A DNA stretch of 5,536 nucleotides from Arthrobacter sp. (GTDB lineage Bacteria; Actinomycetota; Actinomycetes; Actinomycetales; Micrococcaceae): positions 1-5,536 of the forward strand of contig JASLBS010000216.1 of the NCBI GenBank assembly GCA_030146405.1, read 5' to 3'. Positions 4,719 to 5,536 of this stretch are shown here, in pieces. The position numbers were made by a program, and so were the translations under genes. Under the pieces are notes generated by a model, which was given only the letters and a program-made list of their open reading frames with translations, had not been told where the DNA came from and made no database searches. Within the stretch, counting starts at the first letter, position 1. Each line of letters begins with the position of its first letter.

Positions 4719-5392
4719 CCCGGTCGCCGGGAGCTGGTGGAGGGCTGCACTAATACGGCGATCCCGGACAGGGCGCCGAGGATGGCCCGGTGGATGTCCT
4801 CGGGACTCCCGGTCGCGGCCAGCACCACGTAGTGGTCGGGCCGTGCGCCGGCCAGGTCGAGGAAGGCGGAGCGGATACCGGCGTGGAAGGTATCGGGCTC
4901 GGCCTCGAGCCGGTCCTCGGCTCCGGCGGTCCGCCGGCTCCGCCCCTCCGCGGGTTCCACGTCGAGCAGCACGGTGAGGTCGGGGCGGAGCCCGTCCGTG
5001 GCCCAGAGATTGAGCTCGAGCACCGCCTGCGGTCCCAGGTTCCGGCCGGCTCCCTGGTAGGCCACGGAGGAGTCGATGTAGCGGTCGCAGACGACGACGT
5101 CGCCACGCTGCAGTGCCGGAACGATCACCTGATGGACATGGGCGGCACGGGAGGCGGCGAAGATCAGGGCCTCGGTGCGGGCGTCGATCTCGCCGTGGCC
5201 GTGCTCGAGCACCAGGGAGCGCAATTCCTCCCCGATGGGGGTTCCGCCCGGTTCCCGCGTACGGACCACCGTGCGTCCACTCGCCTCGAGTGCCCTGCAG
5301 AGCATTCCGGCCTGCGTGGACTTACCGGCACCGTCGCCGCCCTCGAGTGCTATGAAGAGCCCGGGGAACCCGTGCGGTAAGGGAGAGATCAC
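4673..5392 (-). CDS. tmk: Thymidylate kinase (dTMP kinase)
   Basis: This cytosolic kinase phosphorylates dTMP to dTDP with ATP, the committed step toward dTTP for DNA synthesis. The P-loop GGDGAGKST covers residues 18-26. The dTMP-binding Arg-Glu-Pro-Gly-Gly lies at 46-50, Asp103-Arg104-Tyr105 is the DRY-type motif, and Ser108-Ser109...Tyr112-Gln113-Gly114 follows. Arg151, Arg153 and Arg154 lie in the LID region, as in the E. coli-type enzymes. The GTG start at 5392 has no Shine-Dalgarno but sits 7 bp after a TAGGCT box, suggesting a leaderless mRNA. The protein is 239 residues, while the family usually has about 200-215. The final 25-30 residues (after about Gly210) look unlike the family, are rich in Ser, Arg and Trp, and run 46 nt into holB. 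This may be a true tail or the effect of an indel near 4755. It is first in the tmk-holB-hydrolase operon. Confidence 0.95.
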   Translation of the reverse strand: MISPLPHGFPGLFIALEGGDGAGKSTQAGMLCRALEASGRTVVRTREPGGTPIGEELRSLVLEHGHGEIDARTEALIFAASRAAHVHQVIVPALQRGDVVVCDRYIDSSVAYQGAGRNLGPQAVLELNLWATDGLRPDLTVLLDVEPAEGRSRRTAGAEDRLEAEPDTFHAGIRSAFLDLAGARPDHYVVLAATGSPEDIHRAILGALSGIAVLVQPSTSSRRPGCGRISAGRNRWWSN

Positions 5393-5399
5393 AGACCCA

Positions 5400-5405
5400 A
5401 GCCTA
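5400..5405 (-). promoter_or_regulatory. -10 element of tmk, probable leaderless start
   Basis: On the minus strand TAGGCT (5405-5400) fits the TANNNT -10 pattern and ends 7 nt before the GTG at 5392. Transcription would start at or one base before the start codon. No convincing -35 is seen (GCGGAA at 17 bp spacing). The lack of any Shine-Dalgarno supports leaderless expression. Confidence 0.55.
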
Positions 5406-5459
5406 CCGAGGAACGGGGACCTTTCCGCCGAGTACCACGTCCCGGTGGGGTGTCGGCGC

Positions 5460-5465
5460 TAGGCT
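5460..5465 (+). promoter_or_regulatory. -10 element of the divergent gene, probable leaderless start
   Basis: TAGGCT at 5460-5465 is followed by exactly six bases and then the ATG at 5472, placing the A of ATG at +1. The hexamer is identical to the one serving tmk on the other strand. The -35 region (around 5437-5442) has no good match. Confidence 0.55.
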
Positions 5466-5471
5466 CGGGGC

Positions 5472-5536
5472 ATGGCACACGAGCGCTCCCACCTCGCCCC
5501 TGATACCCTCACCGTCGCGGCCGGGCGCCCGCCCCG
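5472..5536 (+). CDS. Partial N-terminus, probable PLP-dependent transsulfuration enzyme
   Basis: Only the first 21 complete codons are present; the gene runs off the right edge. The peptide contains His-Leu-Ala-Pro-Asp-Thr-Leu-Thr-Val-Ala-Ala-Gly-Arg-Pro-Pro. This resembles the opening of actinobacterial cystathionine gamma-synthase/gamma-lyase family proteins, which use PLP to make or break cystathionine in methionine and cysteine metabolism. The PLP lysine and other catalytic residues lie outside the window, so the family call is from memory of this N-terminal pattern and cannot separate synthase from lyase. The ATG at 5472 has no Shine-Dalgarno but is directly preceded by a -10 box. It is divergent from tmk across a 79-bp gap. 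Confidence 0.65.
   Translation, partial: MAHERSHLAPDTLTVAAGRPP

Noticed and set aside
3835..4977. 380-residue + strand frame opposite holB and tmk
   Set aside because: It is a shadow of strong holB and tmk coding. The product is low-complexity Arg/Ser/Ala, which is typical of antisense frames in high-GC DNA.
4790..5380. 196-residue + strand frame opposite tmk
   Set aside because: The opposite strand carries all thymidylate kinase motifs. This frame is Gly/Val-rich with no recognisable motif and no ribosome binding site.
1..5536. CRISPR array, defence system, insertion sequence or phage genes
   Set aside because: No regularly spaced repeats, transposase, nuclease or phage motifs were seen on either strand.

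Overview
The window comes from a high-GC Gram-positive bacterium. An actinobacterium of the Micrococcales, perhaps Arthrobacter-like, is the best guess. This rests on strong G/C bias at third codon positions, a GTG-started tmk and holB, a lipoprotein alpha/beta hydrolase of the Streptomyces tripeptidyl-aminopeptidase type, and TANNNT -10 elements set directly against start codons. The genus is an inference from gene content and not a database match.

Layout. Bases 1-521 hold no convincing gene. They are less GC-biased than the rest and contain several hairpins, a short direct repeat and one doubtful 35-codon ORF. A small 80-residue protein of unknown function follows on the + strand (522-764). 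A run of three hairpins (782-905) comes next, the last being the terminator of a minus-strand tRNA-Thr(CGT) gene (912-984). That tRNA has a near-consensus promoter at 1033-1060. Reading away from it on the + strand is a PhnX-like HAD hydrolase (1202-1963). It meets the minus-strand operon tail to tail, with only 8 bp between the stop codons and a perfect hairpin across the gap.

The minus-strand operon runs tmk (thymidylate kinase, 5392-4673), then holB (DNA polymerase III delta', 4718-3561), then an exported lipoprotein alpha/beta hydrolase (3564-1972). tmk and holB overlap by 46 nt, and holB and the hydrolase overlap by 4 nt (ATGA). tmk makes dTDP for dTTP synthesis, and holB encodes part of the clamp loader, so the first two genes serve DNA replication. 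The hydrolase is a physically coupled passenger probably involved in extracellular peptide breakdown. At the right edge a divergent + strand gene begins at 5472. Its first 21 residues look like a PLP-dependent transsulfuration enzyme. The two divergent genes each have a TAGGCT box 6-7 bp before the start codon and no Shine-Dalgarno sequence, suggesting two leaderless transcripts.

Most of the window is ordinary chromosomal housekeeping DNA. I found no mobile element, CRISPR array, defence system or other clearly novel multi-gene system. The points most worth checking are the mirrored leaderless promoters, the odd tmk C-terminus, the hairpin cluster around the tRNA, and the orphan PhnX-like hydrolase.
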